From: Cotesia glomerata
Lineage: Eukaryota; Arthropoda; Insecta; Hymenoptera; Braconidae
DNA: 64,000 bases
Direction of reading: 5' to 3'
NCBI RefSeq assembly: GCF_020080835.1
Contig: NC_058158.1
Coordinates: forward strand, 30,956,305 to 31,020,304
This document shows positions 13,801 to 25,800 of this stretch, piece by piece. The first letter of the stretch is position 1; the number at the start of each line of letters is the position of its first letter. A program made the position numbers and the translations under genes. Below the pieces are notes generated by a model. That model was not told the origin of the DNA and ran no database searches. It saw only the letters and a list, made by a program, of their open reading frames with translations.

Positions 13801-14085
13801 ATAAGAAAGGAGGGATGCATCCAAAATAGGGATTTCAGAGAAGCCCGTGCCACGGTTGACTGGATAAAATATACTTCATTGCTATTCCCGGGGTTACCAT
13901 CCTCCCAAAGTCTAACTCTAACAGAGTAGTCTTTATATGTCACAGGAGGGCTGGTTCTGCTGCTACGCTGTTACGGTTGTTGGCAGAAAGAGGCCGAGTT
14001 CAAACTAAAGAGGCTGGCTTGACTCAAGGATGGGGACAAGAGTAAGGTAGTGAGTAGTCAAGGGTACCCAGGACAGGAAAAGGTC
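10798..14085. other. Noncoding region with a GC-richer block
   Basis: The segment 11468-12160 is GC-richer than its surroundings and contains an 88-residue frame (11468-11734) with no recognisable domain. A promoter-like arrangement at 11898-12163 is described separately. The rest is AT-rich with a short CAA repeat near 13098. The 130-residue minus-strand frame at 11008-11400 is Lys/Phe-rich with no motif and is rejected. Confidence 0.5.
11898..12163 (+). promoter_or_regulatory. Candidate promoter and noncoding first exon
   Basis: A TATAAAAAG word at 11898-11906 is followed by TCAGTT, a match to the arthropod initiator, with its A at 11936. Downstream, CCACG|GTAAGAGG at about 12159-12171 is a strong splice-donor match, with the exon side ending at 12163. 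The TATA-to-initiator spacing of 38 bp is longer than the usual 30-33. The only ATG frame checked in between (from 12024) is short and stops, so any exon would be 5' UTR. This is pattern matching only; without transcript data it may be chance. Confidence 0.18.
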
Positions 14086-14159
14086 CTGCATTGCGACAAC
14101 TAATGAACCATCTTGGAACGGACCGCTAAAGTCTCGCGAGACGTGACGACGCAATGCAG
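14086..14159. repeat. Nested inverted repeat (hairpin candidate)
   Basis: CTGCATTGCG at 14086-14095 is the exact reverse complement of CGCAATGCAG at 14150-14159. Between them lies the perfect 12-bp palindrome GTCTCGCGAGAC at 14131-14142. The segment is GC-richer than its surroundings. It could be a structured RNA, a paired binding site, or coincidence; no known microRNA was recognised in it. Confidence 0.55.
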
Positions 14160-16102
14160 TCACCGACCCTTGTAGACTTTTACTCCTTTCCTTTCCCTAT
14201 CCTGCATACACATTTATCTTTTTGCTTTTTTATCTAAACAGAAAAGACTGTGGCCACACCAGCTGTTTCTTATTCATTGGGGTCTACGTTGTAACCCTCA
14301 CCTTCGTCAACGACAACTCACTCTGATTCTGGTTTTGGTTCTGTCACTCTAAAGGACTACATTGCTACATAGTTGGTATGGACTGCCCAACTTTTATTTC
14401 CCCAGCATGATTTACTTTTTCCATTACATCGGACAATTCACGTTCATTCTCGAATGTTTGAATTTGAATTTCATGCTTCAAGTCGCACAAGTTTGACCTC
14501 ACAGTTGTTCTCTCAACTGTTGGTAAATTTTAAATTTTACTTGTTTTGGTCAATTAGTATCAGAAAAAGCTACAAAAAAATATATCACTGCTAGTCAGTT
14601 TTTTTATTTCACTTTCTTCACTTTTTTAGGGTCCTGTAATTGCGTTAAAGTGGATGAGGGTTAGACGAACTTTACCAACAGTGCGTCGGATGATGAATTA
14701 TCGAAGGGAGTGTGCACTAATGAAAGAACCAACTTTTTTGTTATCATAATAATTGTATATGTGAGATATCCTTGGTGTGGTAATAAACTGAACTATCTCT
14801 TCTTGAATGACGTCAATTTAGCAAATTGGGAAAAAAAAATCCGAAAATAAATGTAGTAGTTGCGATTAGTGTAACGAGTAATAAATAGTAATTAGAAATA
14901 ATAGTCTGCGAATTGACAGCAAATTGGTGAGAAAAAATAGTTTTAACGAAAAACGATCGAAAGCTTTCGTTTTATCTTCATTACAGAAAACTAATTAGAA
15001 GATTCAGTCTAATTATTGAGAGTGTTTCCGGCAACTTAACTATCGTCTTTCTTTTCTTAAAATTTCAGTTGTTGTCTTTCTTCTTTCTTCTTATTCTTAC
15101 TCTAACTGTAACTCAAACTCTTGGTTCTTATTCTTATTCTTCAACAGAAGTTGCTTCGTCAGTAATTTCACAGCCGGCGCGATTTTATCGCGAACCAGAT
15201 AGAGAGAAACAGAGACAGAAGTTACGTCCCGCTTCCGGAGCCCGCAGGCCAGTGGTTCCACTTCCACAGGCACTTACTATCATCCTATCATCCTCGGAGG
15301 AAAGCTCGTAAAGCCCGGACGGTAAACCAAGTGTAGAATGCCGAATTTAGCGGAAACTTTGTAGAATATTGTTTCACTGTAGTGGATTCTGTGCAGCTGC
15401 TCTGTTTGTTTCTGTGCACCTAATAACATAAGCTTTCCTCGTTTATACATTACATAGTGATTATTCAAAATTTCTTGAAAAACTCGTGTCGTTTTTTGAA
15501 GGTCTAGTAAGGAAATAAATCTTCCGATGTTAACTGTGTTAATGCTGTGTCCGTGGTTACTGTATATAATTCTACTGCGTTGATAAAGAAAAACAATGAA
15601 CATTATATATTGTATTAAATAAATAACATTTGTGTTTTCATAAAAGGTTTTTTTAGCACAAATAATTTAATCCCATACTACTTTACGCAAAAATATGTTA
15701 TCTTTTTTATAAAATACATGGAGTAATAAAGAAGTAAAAATTTCATTAAAAAATATTTTTCTTATGATAAAAATAATTGTGTATTTTTAATGAATATATC
15801 AATAATATAAATTTCTAGGCTAATATTTTTAAAAATAAAAAAGTCATAAAATAAATTCCAACTGCTGTCAGTCATTATTTAAACATTTTTAAACCTAACC
15901 TAATTCTTGACTGTCATATAAACTACACAAAAATTTTAAACTAATCAAGCTATACAAGGAATTCGTATTTATGATTATAACAATAATATACGAAAAAACT
16001 AAAAAAAAAAATAATCTGCAATAACATATAATTAACATTTAATCAAAAACAACTAATAATTATCTATAAACCATAGCAATATAGACATTCGATATCCGAA
16101 TC

Positions 16103-16176
16103 CATGTGGATCGTGATATGCGCATCTAAAGTATAGTCATACGTGGATCGTGATCATCACTATACTGTATCGTGAT
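16103..16176. repeat. Clustered ATCGTGAT words and a 21-bp imperfect palindrome
   Basis: GTGGATCGTGAT occurs twice (within 16103-16120 and 16138-16157), and a third ATCGTGAT lies at 16169-16176. The last one forms the right half of an imperfect palindrome at 16156-16176, with arms ATCACTATAC and GTATCGTGAT (9 of 10 pairs). This could be a cluster of protein-binding sites or a decayed tandem repeat. Confidence 0.4.
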
Positions 16177-19100
16177 AATAGTAACACTTTTTTCTCCGTG
16201 TAGATAGATATTAAGCGAAAGTGTAAGCTTAGTTGTATTAAATTCTAAACAACATCGTACAAGTGATGTGGATAAAATGTCAAGAGTGGTAAGAGACCGC
16301 TTAAAGTGCCAGCATGAGCACATAGTGGAAGAAACAAAGGAAAATTCAAGAAACGAAATGGCAAGTCGAGCGATCTGAAAAATGTGTTTTATAGATAGGC
16401 ACTTAACCACTTGAATGAACATTTTTCCACATAAATCTTGAGTTCTACTTAGTAAAACTTATATCTATCCACTTTTTGCTCTTTTCTCTTAGCAAAATCT
16501 TTACAAATTTACCTCTAATGACATAATATAGGGTTTTGTTAAGGATGCAAATTTTTTTGAACGGTGATTTAATCTCGAGGAATAGCGCGCACATCTAGAA
16601 ACGTATTAAGGAAATGAACCTGAAAGGGTTGATGAGAAACTCATTGTTAACCACCATTAGAGAATCTCTGGTACACAATAGATGCCAAAAACATCATCAT
16701 AGTTGTCTACTAGGAGACTAAGAAAAGACACCGAGAAAGAGAGAAATAGATATAGAGACAGAGATAGTGAATGGCATAAATGGTATACACGTCAATTCAC
16801 CCCGTTGTAATTCAATACTCACTACTACAACTTTCTTCTCCTCGCTTTATCCTTTGTCCAAGCAGAGCGACAGGCGAATTCAGCACACGGTTGGGAAACT
16901 TTTGATGGCTCAATCTTGTCTGCCGGCGGCGGCGTCGGCACCGACTGGACCAACGACGGTTCGGTTCCGTAGAACTTAGCGTCATCCGATAAAGAAAAAC
17001 TGGCATTGATAGCAAAGGAGGAAAAAAACTTTTCCAGCAATTCATCGAGGTTCACAAGAATCCAATATGTTGCCTGTATCCTCTAGTTTAAATTTATTCT
17101 CATAACTTTTGTTACTCTCACGCTTCTCTTATTTTATGTCCCTGTTTATGTTTATTGCTTCTTCGTTGATTTCAGACAAAGTAATAATAAAATTCGTCTT
17201 GATTCAGGTTTTCTATAACCAGTATCTACTGATGGTACTGTATAGCACAGCGGTTAATAATATATAAATGTTTCCGAGTTTGTTTAAAGTATGTATACAT
17301 ATGTGTATATTGAGAAGCTCCTTGGCGACCTAAACAACCATGGTAGACTATTCAGCCAGGGAGTGGGTCTCAGGGTATTTTCCAGCATCACCGAGGTGCT
17401 TCCAGCTATCGGGTTTGTCGCCGGGTAGAAGTAATTTTCGGGATATCTTGTCACGGTGCGGTAAAATTACACCGGCTTATCGAGTGTAGACCCGAGGGAA
17501 GGTACGAAACGGAATGGTAGACGTAGAGCTAGAGGTAGAGGTAGGTGTAAGAGTAAGAGTAAGAGCAAGTTTCCACGGCACTTAGGGGAGGTGCAAATAT
17601 TCTGAGGGTGTACCTCAAGAGAATTGTGGTTAAGCTACGTAAAATTGTAAATATAACGTGTCTACCTTATCAGCAGCAAGTTACTACATTATTACGTTTA
17701 CTCTGTTGTGTTATATGTACTCTGATAAATACGTCCGAACTTGGGGTAAATGTATTAGTTTCTGGGCAGTTACACAGCACTTTACCTATCAACTTCTCTA
17801 AATTAATTACAAACAAAAGTGGACGATTGATATAACGATAATCTGTTTGTTACTGAATAATACAATAACAAAGTTTACTTTACTCAATAAGGTATTACAA
17901 AGCTTCTCAGCCAATTTAAGCTCGGAATAGTGATTCTACTAATTATCGTATCGACTTTGGCTGTATAAAGACCCTCCTTTTTGCTTTTCCAATTACCCAT
18001 CCCATTCGGCTCCTCAGCTAGTCACTCCTGGAAGCTTATTCTCTCGGGTAAAGGTACGGATTGATTACTCAGAGCGGAACAAGATACAATTTTATATAAT
18101 AGTTAAACTCCCATTACATCCAACACCTACCTGTCGCTTGATATTAAGCAAACGACTGTTAACTTTATCCGGTATTGATTTAATAATGCTTGAATTCTTT
18201 GGGATTGGGTTTTGGTTGAACCGACGTGAAAAAAACCTCCACGGTATCAAGTTGACAGAGTATAATACAGTTATAGCTGGTTTAATATTGGGTGGAAGAT
18301 ATTAAGCAGGAGGTATAAAGTATAAGGTATGCAAAAAATAAAATGAGGATAAGACGAAGGTCAAAGGTTGGATGTGGCGGTGCTTGTGGTGGTGATGAAA
18401 GTGCGGCAATGTGGTATAGCCGAAGGCGTGGTATTCCAGCTTCATTTCATCCTTTATGTTGGCATGACCGGCTAGAATGAGAATGAAGCACGCTGAATTA
18501 CAACCCCTTGTGAGATACCGCAGAATGCAAGCTCAAAATTATACGGGCGTGAGTCGTTTCTACCACGATTCTCTTCTTCTACTTGTGTATGCCTGGTCTT
18601 GTCTCTGCGTCGGCAACCACCAAACTACCTCAAGTTCATCCTAGCATTACTTCTGTTACGTTCCACATTGCCACTGGTTGGTCAAACAGTCGGTTGAGTA
18701 TCCACTTATATTAAATAAGTTATGAAAACTAATTTGAGCAAGCCCGCCCGCCTGCTACTGCTACAGCTACTAGACGTTTTCTCTTTAATTTATTATACAA
18801 CGTATACCGTTGTGCTCGTTATTTAATTAGTATTATTATGGTATTACAGTGAATGAGAAACTAAAGTTATGGGATAACTTTTTTGGTAATCAACAGTGTC
18901 ACTGATTTTGTAAGAGCTCTAATTTCATTTCATAGCTCTTTCTGTTGGTTGATAAGCGGCGCGCTCTCTAACTATTTTTTTATTACTGTTCTCAGTTTTA
19001 CTTGGCATATCTTGAGAACAGTAACACTTTCTGAGACTGAAGAAGAATACGGAGAGGATATTCAATGGCGTTTTATGATCTCTTAAACATCCAATTAAAA

Positions 19101-21117
19101 CGCCTATGAAACTTTGAGTGTAAACCTCGGAAACTATTAAACGTTATCGTTTATGCTCTTCGTAAGTTGGACAATTGCCGCAGAAGCTTCTGCTATCTTA
19201 CAACTTTTGTTTTAGCCAGTCCAATGATATAAGTCCTCGATGCTGGATGATAGAAAACTATAATTTTAGTAGTATGTGACATTAAACTTTGATAGGTTAA
19301 AGTTGTAACCGCCGGAATGCTAGTAAGCTCGTGTGATCTGTGGTTTTAACATTTTTCATCAATCTATATACTTTCATTTTTTATTTTTTAATCGATAAAT
19401 GCTTGCTTTTTCTTTTTGCTTCCAAATAAAAAATAAAGCAGATAAAAATGGGACAGTTTAAGAAACGGTAAGAGTTTTAATAAACTAGTATAAGTCGCGC
19501 AAAGTGGAGAAAAGTATAAAAGAATACGAAGAAAATAAATTGAATCAACTCGACAGATTAAATTCTGATAATCTGGTGGATTTCAAAGACTACTTTGTTG
19601 CCATAGCTCTCAATTAATTGTTTTCTCAAAGATTTAGTTTCAATATAATACTTTTACCGATAATCAGCTCGTGGTAATTAAATATTATACTCACACAGAG
19701 AACCCGAGCACAATAATAAAATAGATCAAATATTTCTTTCTTTCTTTCATCTCGATTAATGTGACCTTAATAAGCCATCACAACACAATGAGAAAGAGAT
19801 TTTATTAATTTTACAGGTACAAACGAGCCACAAAGCTCTATTATGAACCTTTTGACATGATGATCCTATTTAACGGATCATTTCAAAGGATAAAAATCTT
19901 TTCTTTTCTCACGTAGGGCACGTGGCGTCAGCAATACATATGCTCGGATTCACTCAAACAGGCAACCTATCGGTCCCTCGTCAACCCTAGAGTATCTGGT
20001 GCCTTTTAGTCTCCCCAAAACAACCCTCGACAGGGGTAAAAGTCTTGTTTGCACCAGACTTTTCGGCTTGCCACATCCGAATGCCGTTCAAGTGTGCCGC
20101 CGCTGCCTAACCTGCTACCTGACGTCCCAGGTATCTGCGGATTGTATTGAGATATAAAGAAATTAAGCCCACCAAGTGGATCCGGGAACGGAAAAAAATT
20201 ACCTGAGCAAAGGGAATAAAAATTTGAAATAAACTTGACTGTAGGTAGTTCAGTGTACTCTGTTTATTTGATCTTTGTGTGTTTTTAGTCTCATGTTACA
20301 CTAGATCATTTTTTTCTCATATTTAATTCATTTTGTTAAATTTTTTACACTCAGCCCGGTAGTTAAATGGTAAAAACTCTAACTGATATCATTGCGGAAA
20401 GCGACTTCACTTTAAACTGGACTTGTTTTTCTCGGAATTATTCATTATCATACTCATCCTTGCCCGCAACTTAATCCACTCTGTCCTGTTTTGTTTATAG
20501 CTGCCCCTTTGCTAACAACAGACATATCGAGACATACGTCCGAGTTTCAAAGCTTTTTCTACATAACTCAGTTTTTTAAATTTTAATCTGCTCCCCACGT
20601 GTTTTCGTTACTTTCCAGGATTGAGAAGTCAAAGATTGATTCCAACATTTTCAAAGTATCGTAAGTGGTTAGTAACAACCAAAAGTTGGTGAAAATAGGC
20701 AGCCAGACAGATATATGCAGCAGATTATATGATACTGTATGTATATAGTTTATATACAAGACGAAAAGGAAAGTTAAAGAGTAAAATATTCATATTGAAC
20801 CGCAGTAGCAACCACAAACCCCAGTACCAAGAGCTACAAATAATGCGGTGAAAATAAACTCGGGAAATGTAAAATGATGAAAAATAAATGAAATTGCGGA
20901 TGAGCAGTGATAAATAAAAGGTGGAAGCGGTTAAAATTATACCAACATAACGCACATAAATGCTGGTTTTTACATTTTTTAGTTATTTTATTCAAAAAGT
21001 TTATCCATTAATACGATATCCAATTCCGCAATCCATGCAAGAATGCTTCGACATTCCAACGGGATTTACGATAGATAGACTGGAATTTTTCTGTCTCCCT
21101 CAGGGGCTCATTGGTAA

Positions 21118-21190
21118 CAGTAGCAGCAGCAGTCACAGCAGTAGTGGTAGTAGTATCAGTAATAATCATTATAATAACAATAGTGGTAGT
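21118..21190. repeat. Imperfect AGC/AGT/AAT trinucleotide repeat
   Basis: A run of CAG, AGT and AAT-type triplets that is diverged and not in a fixed phase. It explains the Ser- and Asn-rich composition of the overlapping 142-residue open frame, which is therefore weak evidence for coding. Confidence 0.8.
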
Positions 21191-22220
21191 TGCAAGTGTG
21201 GGATATGCACATCGATGAATAGGACAGTTGTATTTTTCGAATCCTCCTCAAATCAGGTGTGTCGCCGCAGGTACATTGTTTCCAGTTCACTATCTCTATC
21301 TCTTTCTCAATCAATTTCGAACAAAATCAAGGTTTACGTTTCACTCATACTATTTTATGTTATGTTTATTTTTTTATTTTTTTCGTGATTGCGATTTAGC
21401 CTCAATCATTTTTTTGTGTTCGATTTAACTCGCAACCGCAGTTTTTTTACGAGCTCACTGTGCATAGTACGCTATGTAGGTACACAATACATAGCACAAA
21501 CACTGACATGGACACTAATACTGGGGCTACATGCTGTATGCTGTATAATACAATAAACCGTGGAGCAGACAGGGTCTATTTTTGAAGATAGCCTGTTGTG
21601 CAAGAGAAATGAAGGTGCACACGTGCTGTCGGGATTCTGCTGAAACGGTATTGATGAAAAGAATGTTGAATACATACAGATGGGTCTGTCTATATTTGGT
21701 GAAAGAGTAGAGCAACACAGACACAGATAGGGGTCCGTAAAGATAAATGTTCATTCGTGGTTGGTAGGATGGCAAACAAAATATCGTTGCTCGACGTAAC
21801 GGGACACGGAGTGACGTTTCAGCGGGTAGGAATAGAAGAAAACAGTGGAGACGAGTAGGACAGTGGGTTGTGGGTAGTGCTACCAGTCCTGGACCAGGAA
21901 AACTCAACCACGCGGTCGAGCAAACAATGACGGTGAAGCGGTATTGTTCTCCGAGTAATTGAATCCAGTCTAGCTTGTGCCATCTCTTGGGTTGTCCATT
22001 CTCATACTCTTATTTTCTAACCAACATCACTACTGTCGGGCTTTTTTACTACCGCCTTCTTTCAATTTCTTCTACGTTCAATATCATCCCGATAGCTCGT
22101 TGGCCTTGCCAAAGAGAAAAAATAACTAGAACAACAAATTCTTGTTAGCTGCGGAATAAAGTAGCTCTGAGATGAATAAAAAAGCCGACTAGACAAATAA
22201 CTAAAAAAAATTCATTATTA

Positions 22221-22410
22221 ATTAAAGTTTTAGCGCCTAGCGGTCAAATGACTAGTAGATCTAAATTCAAGCCAACGGATGGACATTCCATCTTCAATAT
22301 TGGTCGAGAGACATATTCTCTCTTTTACATAATTTCGATGGGGATCCACCGAACTTGAATACTAGTGAAGCTGAAAGCTTTTGTGGTATCTGTTCGAGTT
22401 ATAAAGATGT
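22221..22410 (+). repeat. Left arm of the 190-bp inverted repeat
   Basis: Matches the right arm at 22636-22825 exactly, with no gap and no substitution. One further base pair (22220/22826) is complementary if it is not counted as part of the TTA flank. A read-through transcript would fold into a 190-bp perfect RNA duplex. Confidence 0.97.
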
Positions 22411-22460
22411 TTATTAAATGAAAGAAATGAAAGAAATTAAATGAGTAAAGACAAACTTTG

Positions 22461-22466
22461 AAAAAA
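22461..22466 (-). terminator. Pol III-type T6 terminator
   Basis: Read on the minus strand this is a run of six T residues, starting 10 bases after the CCA end of the tRNA-like segment, with a TTTA just before it. Runs of four or more T residues terminate RNA polymerase III, so the tRNA-like unit has a plausible end. Confidence 0.6.
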
Positions 22467-22476
22467 TAAATGGGGT

Positions 22477-22552
22477 TGGTTGCCAAGCCAGGAATCGAAC
22501 CTGGATCTCCCTGATAACATGTCAGGAGCTCTACCAGTTAATCTACCGGGCC
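22477..22552 (-). tRNA. tRNA-like unit inside the inverted-repeat loop
   Basis: Read on the minus strand, 22552 to 22480 has exact cloverleaf geometry (73 nt): acceptor 7, two linker bases, D-arm 4-8-4, anticodon arm 5-7-5, a five-base variable loop, T-arm 5-7-5 and acceptor 7. The T-stem CCAGG/CCTGG and anticodon stem CCTGA/TCAGG pair fully. The D-stem has one mismatch, and the acceptor has five of seven pairs counting G-U. The B box GGTTCGATTCC is perfect, and the A box TAGATTAACTGG is close to consensus. The loop CATGTTA gives TGT (Thr) by position, but base 33 is A instead of the near-universal U. CCA follows discriminator A in the DNA, which is unusual for eukaryotes. I judge it a tRNA-derived sequence of doubtful decoding function that is still probably transcribable. 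Confidence 0.55.
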
Positions 22553-22620
22553 CCTTCCACCATCATCGTTTCTCAGTCCATACTTATACTCTCAATACCT
22601 CACTTACTTTTCCTTCATTA

Positions 22621-22635
22621 TTTTTTTTTTTTTTT
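22621..22635. repeat. T15 tract at the inner edge of the right arm
   Basis: Fifteen consecutive T residues lie directly against the first base of the right arm. On the minus strand this is an A15 stretch, located upstream of the tRNA-like unit. It could be an ordinary homopolymer or a relic of an inserted RNA-copied segment. Confidence 0.9.
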
Positions 22636-22825
22636 ACATCTTTATAACTCGAACAGATACCACAAAAGCTTTCAGCTTCACTAGTATTCAAGTTCGGTGG
22701 ATCCCCATCGAAATTATGTAAAAGAGAGAATATGTCTCTCGACCAATATTGAAGATGGAATGTCCATCCGTTGGCTTGAATTTAGATCTACTAGTCATTT
22801 GACCGCTAGGCGCTAAAACTTTAAT
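22636..22825 (-). repeat. Right arm of the 190-bp inverted repeat
   Basis: Exact reverse complement of 22221-22410. It ends CTTTAAT and is followed by TTA and then a short TA-rich run. Confidence 0.97.
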
Positions 22826-22828
22826 TTA

Positions 22829-25800
22829 TATATATATAATTCGGTCGCAAAAATAATATTTAAATTCAGTATTAATGTTTAATTATTTAAAAGAGGAAGA
22901 TATAAATAGTAGAAACGTCAAAATTTGAAGCTAACTAAGTAATGTGGTCAGTAAAGCAGAACACAAAATTCGACTTCACTCTTGCTCGCTCGCAATAATA
23001 ATTTCTCACAACGTTAGTGTGGCAGGAGATGACACACTCTTGTGTACGCATAATTAAACAGCCGTGGATCGACACAATAACACCACGAAGCGGCATACCG
23101 ATTGCATTTACCCTTTCTGTACATACGCCTACATATACATGCTGATGAGGTCTACCCTTTGCTTGCTCAGGGCGTGTGCATAGCTCTCTTTTGTTTGTTT
23201 CGCGTTCATACAGATAAAGGATAAAGAATGAAGAATAAAGTACGTAACAAAAGTTAACAAAGATAAAATAACCGGCAATAAGTGACGCGAGAAACGTTAC
23301 CATTGAATTTGAAACTTACATCACTATCACTATCACTATACTATACTATAGAACGTCTACTGTAACTGCTACAATATATAATACAACAGACGTGAGTTAC
23401 TCCTTGCGCATACAACATTATGTGAAACGAGCGGGTTTTTTGCACCCTTCCTTCCTCGTGATCCCTTATCCTTATCCCCCGGGTCGTCGAACGCTTTACG
23501 GGAGTTTTATGCCAACACTATAGACAGTACATGGCCCGTGATAAAAGATCGTCAGAACGTTTTCAATCATACTGTCGTTACTTTTACTAATGTTGCGAGT
23601 ATACTTTCAATAGTATGCATTTACATTTATAGTCTCTACTTACCATAATACCCATAAACAATTCTTGTGGATTACTGTTATTTGTCGATCCCCATGCAAG
23701 ATATACGAGTACAAGCATAAGTAAAAGTAACACTCACCTGTAACAAAAAAAAATGAAAGCCAATTAGTCGTAATTTAAAGTTGATCTCACTATTATTTAT
23801 GCAATAATAATCTTAGTGATATTCCCACGCGGTTTTTGGTTATCATGAGGGGTTGCCAACTTTCTCGGGTAGAGTATGTTCTTTGCTTAGCTCGTATATA
23901 TTGCTATGCGAGTAGAGGGCAAGTTTGGCTTAAGGTATTAAAGGTGTCTCGTGCTGCACGCGAAATTCTCAAGTCATATGATTTAGTATTGCAGGGCGTG
24001 CCGCCGGCGTCAAGTAAAACGACGGCATCTGAGAAACCTCTGGTGTGTATCTATCTGTGTATCTACCTATGAACTATGTAGTCGTAAGTTACAATAGGCC
24101 CGGGATGCCCCAGAACCCAGAAGTTATCACGCCGCTGTTATGTGTTCATGTGAGAAAAGGCTACCACAATGTCAGAGTTAGAGTAAGGGAAGTGGAGGGA
24201 TACAGTGAGAAGATGAAATGCCGGAGATGAGGATAGACGTTACTCCGTTAGAAGGGATGCCAGTTACGGGGTGGAAAGACGACCTGAGAAATTGGTAGAG
24301 GCAGTACCAGAGAAAGCAAGTGGTTAGTGAGGGAAAGTGAGAGAGGGTAACTTTCTAACAAGGCGGTTAGTTGTGGCTTAGCGACGCTATGAACGAGAAA
24401 TATTGCTTGCTTCAAACTATATAGTTCTAGTTGTAGCGCCAAGTAGATCCTTGCTCACAAGTACTTATTCTATATATTCGCTACTCGCATAATTCCTTTA
24501 ACAGGACGATATATACTAAAACTCCGCTGTAGTTTGTTCTGCTCTGCAACAGAATATGCTCGCTTTGTGGTAGTTTACCGATATTTCATCGATATACGAT
24601 AAGTGAGAGTATTAGGGCATGTGGTCAAAATTAAAGGGCTAAGTACCTAGATACTCTAACTATCTAACTTTTCGTGAAATGTAACATACTGCCAGTTAGT
24701 GATGATGACCTATTTTGAAGTTAAGTCTTACTTCTAGATAGTACGTTGATTAACTGTGTGAACATATTCAGATTGTCCTTTGAGGATAAATTTTTTATCA
24801 AGAAACAATTTGGTTACTCTAGATTTTTGATTAAATCCACCGAGCAAGTTTAATTCTATAAATTGTGAAACGAAGGTAGACGTCGAATATCTGTATCTGG
24901 ATAGATGAGAAAAAGACAATGAGTATATACACTATTTGGAGGTATGTCGTTCTCGTATTTGAATGTAATTTCCCCGAGGTATGGCTGGCTGAGTGGATGG
25001 TATATACGGGCGCGAGAGAGCTTCGATTGAATCCAAACGACCCTTTCACCCGTAGCACGTCCTTCACTAATCCCCGCCATCCAATTATTTCTGACGCTCC
25101 TTCACAGATCACTCCGACAATTAACGCTGTGAGCCTTGCTTTCCTCACTGTTAACCTCTCGAGGGTATTGATCGTTTTTCTTTCTCATTGAGTACTTCCG
25201 TTTCAGCTTTTTTACGTTTAATGCCGCCTGCCCGGGATGCTACCAGGGAGCTGCCTCATGTTGCTGATGCTCAACACAGGCTGCTGTTACTGTCGTAGCT
25301 GAAGCTCCTTCTGATAACGCCAGTGGTATCCTTCCTTCCATCCAGTCAGACTCGCTCGTTACTCGAAATCTTTTAATTTTGTAGTGAAGGTAAGGAAGAA
25401 TGGCAGCTACAGACGAGACGAGGGAGAATAAACTTTAGTGTGTTGTCTAAGCAGTTAATGAGCTTCGAATGTTGTTCGATCGATCTATCAAGACTTATTC
25501 TCTATTCCTCCTCCTTCTTTTTATTCTTTCTGTTTTATTTTCTTTTGGTTCTTTGCTTCCTTTGGAAACTCTATTACCAGTGTTGGTGTCATTAATCGAT
25601 TGGATATACTGTTTTTTTAGTTACCCTTCCCTTCTGATGTGAATTAAATTCGACGGGTTGTGGTAAGTACTTTTTATCGATGAAATAGACCGACGACGAA
25701 TTAATTTGTCCACGTCAAGAAGTGGCTTAACGTCAATAGAGAAAAAAATGATTAAAAAAATAAGAGTGAGAGTAAAAGTAAAAGTAAGAGACGAACAAAT

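Larger units (their letters stand above)
14160..22217. other. Noncoding region, no gene recognised
   Basis: AT-rich DNA with several GC-richer patches (about 17330-17580, 18360-18700 and 19920-20160) that contain no coherent frame. Purine-rich GTAGAG/GTAAGA imperfect repeats lie near 17515-17575. A plus-strand frame at 15069-15311 begins with a hydrophobic run and is preceded by a splice-acceptor-like TTTCAG. A 142-residue frame at 20960-21388 reads Ser/Asn-rich through trinucleotide repeats. Neither shows a recognisable domain, so neither is called as a gene. Confidence 0.5.
22218..22828. mobile_element. Non-autonomous element with perfect 190-bp inverted arms
   Basis: The left arm (22221-22410) and right arm (22636-22825) are exact reverse complements over all 190 bases, checked block by block. 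They enclose a 225-bp loop. The element begins ATTAAAG and ends CTTTAAT. The trinucleotide TTA flanks both ends (22218-22220 and 22826-22828) and may be a target duplication; a TWA duplication is typical of PIF/Harbinger elements, but the ends do not otherwise point to that superfamily. There is no transposase frame, so it would move in trans, like a MITE or foldback element. Zero divergence between the arms implies a recent insertion or ongoing arm conversion. The loop holds a tRNA-like Pol III unit on the minus strand and a T15 tract beside the right arm. Confidence 0.85.

Noticed and set aside
15069..15311. Frame starting with a hydrophobic, signal-peptide-like run after a TTTCAG acceptor-like site
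   Set aside because: The hydrophobic part is encoded by a CTT/TTC-rich pyrimidine tract, which mimics a signal peptide; no mature domain is visible.
20960..21388. 142-residue plus-strand frame with a Ser/Asn stretch and CKCGIC
   Set aside because: The Ser/Asn part comes from triplet repeats. The Cys cluster is too short to define a domain, and no splice signals frame it convincingly.
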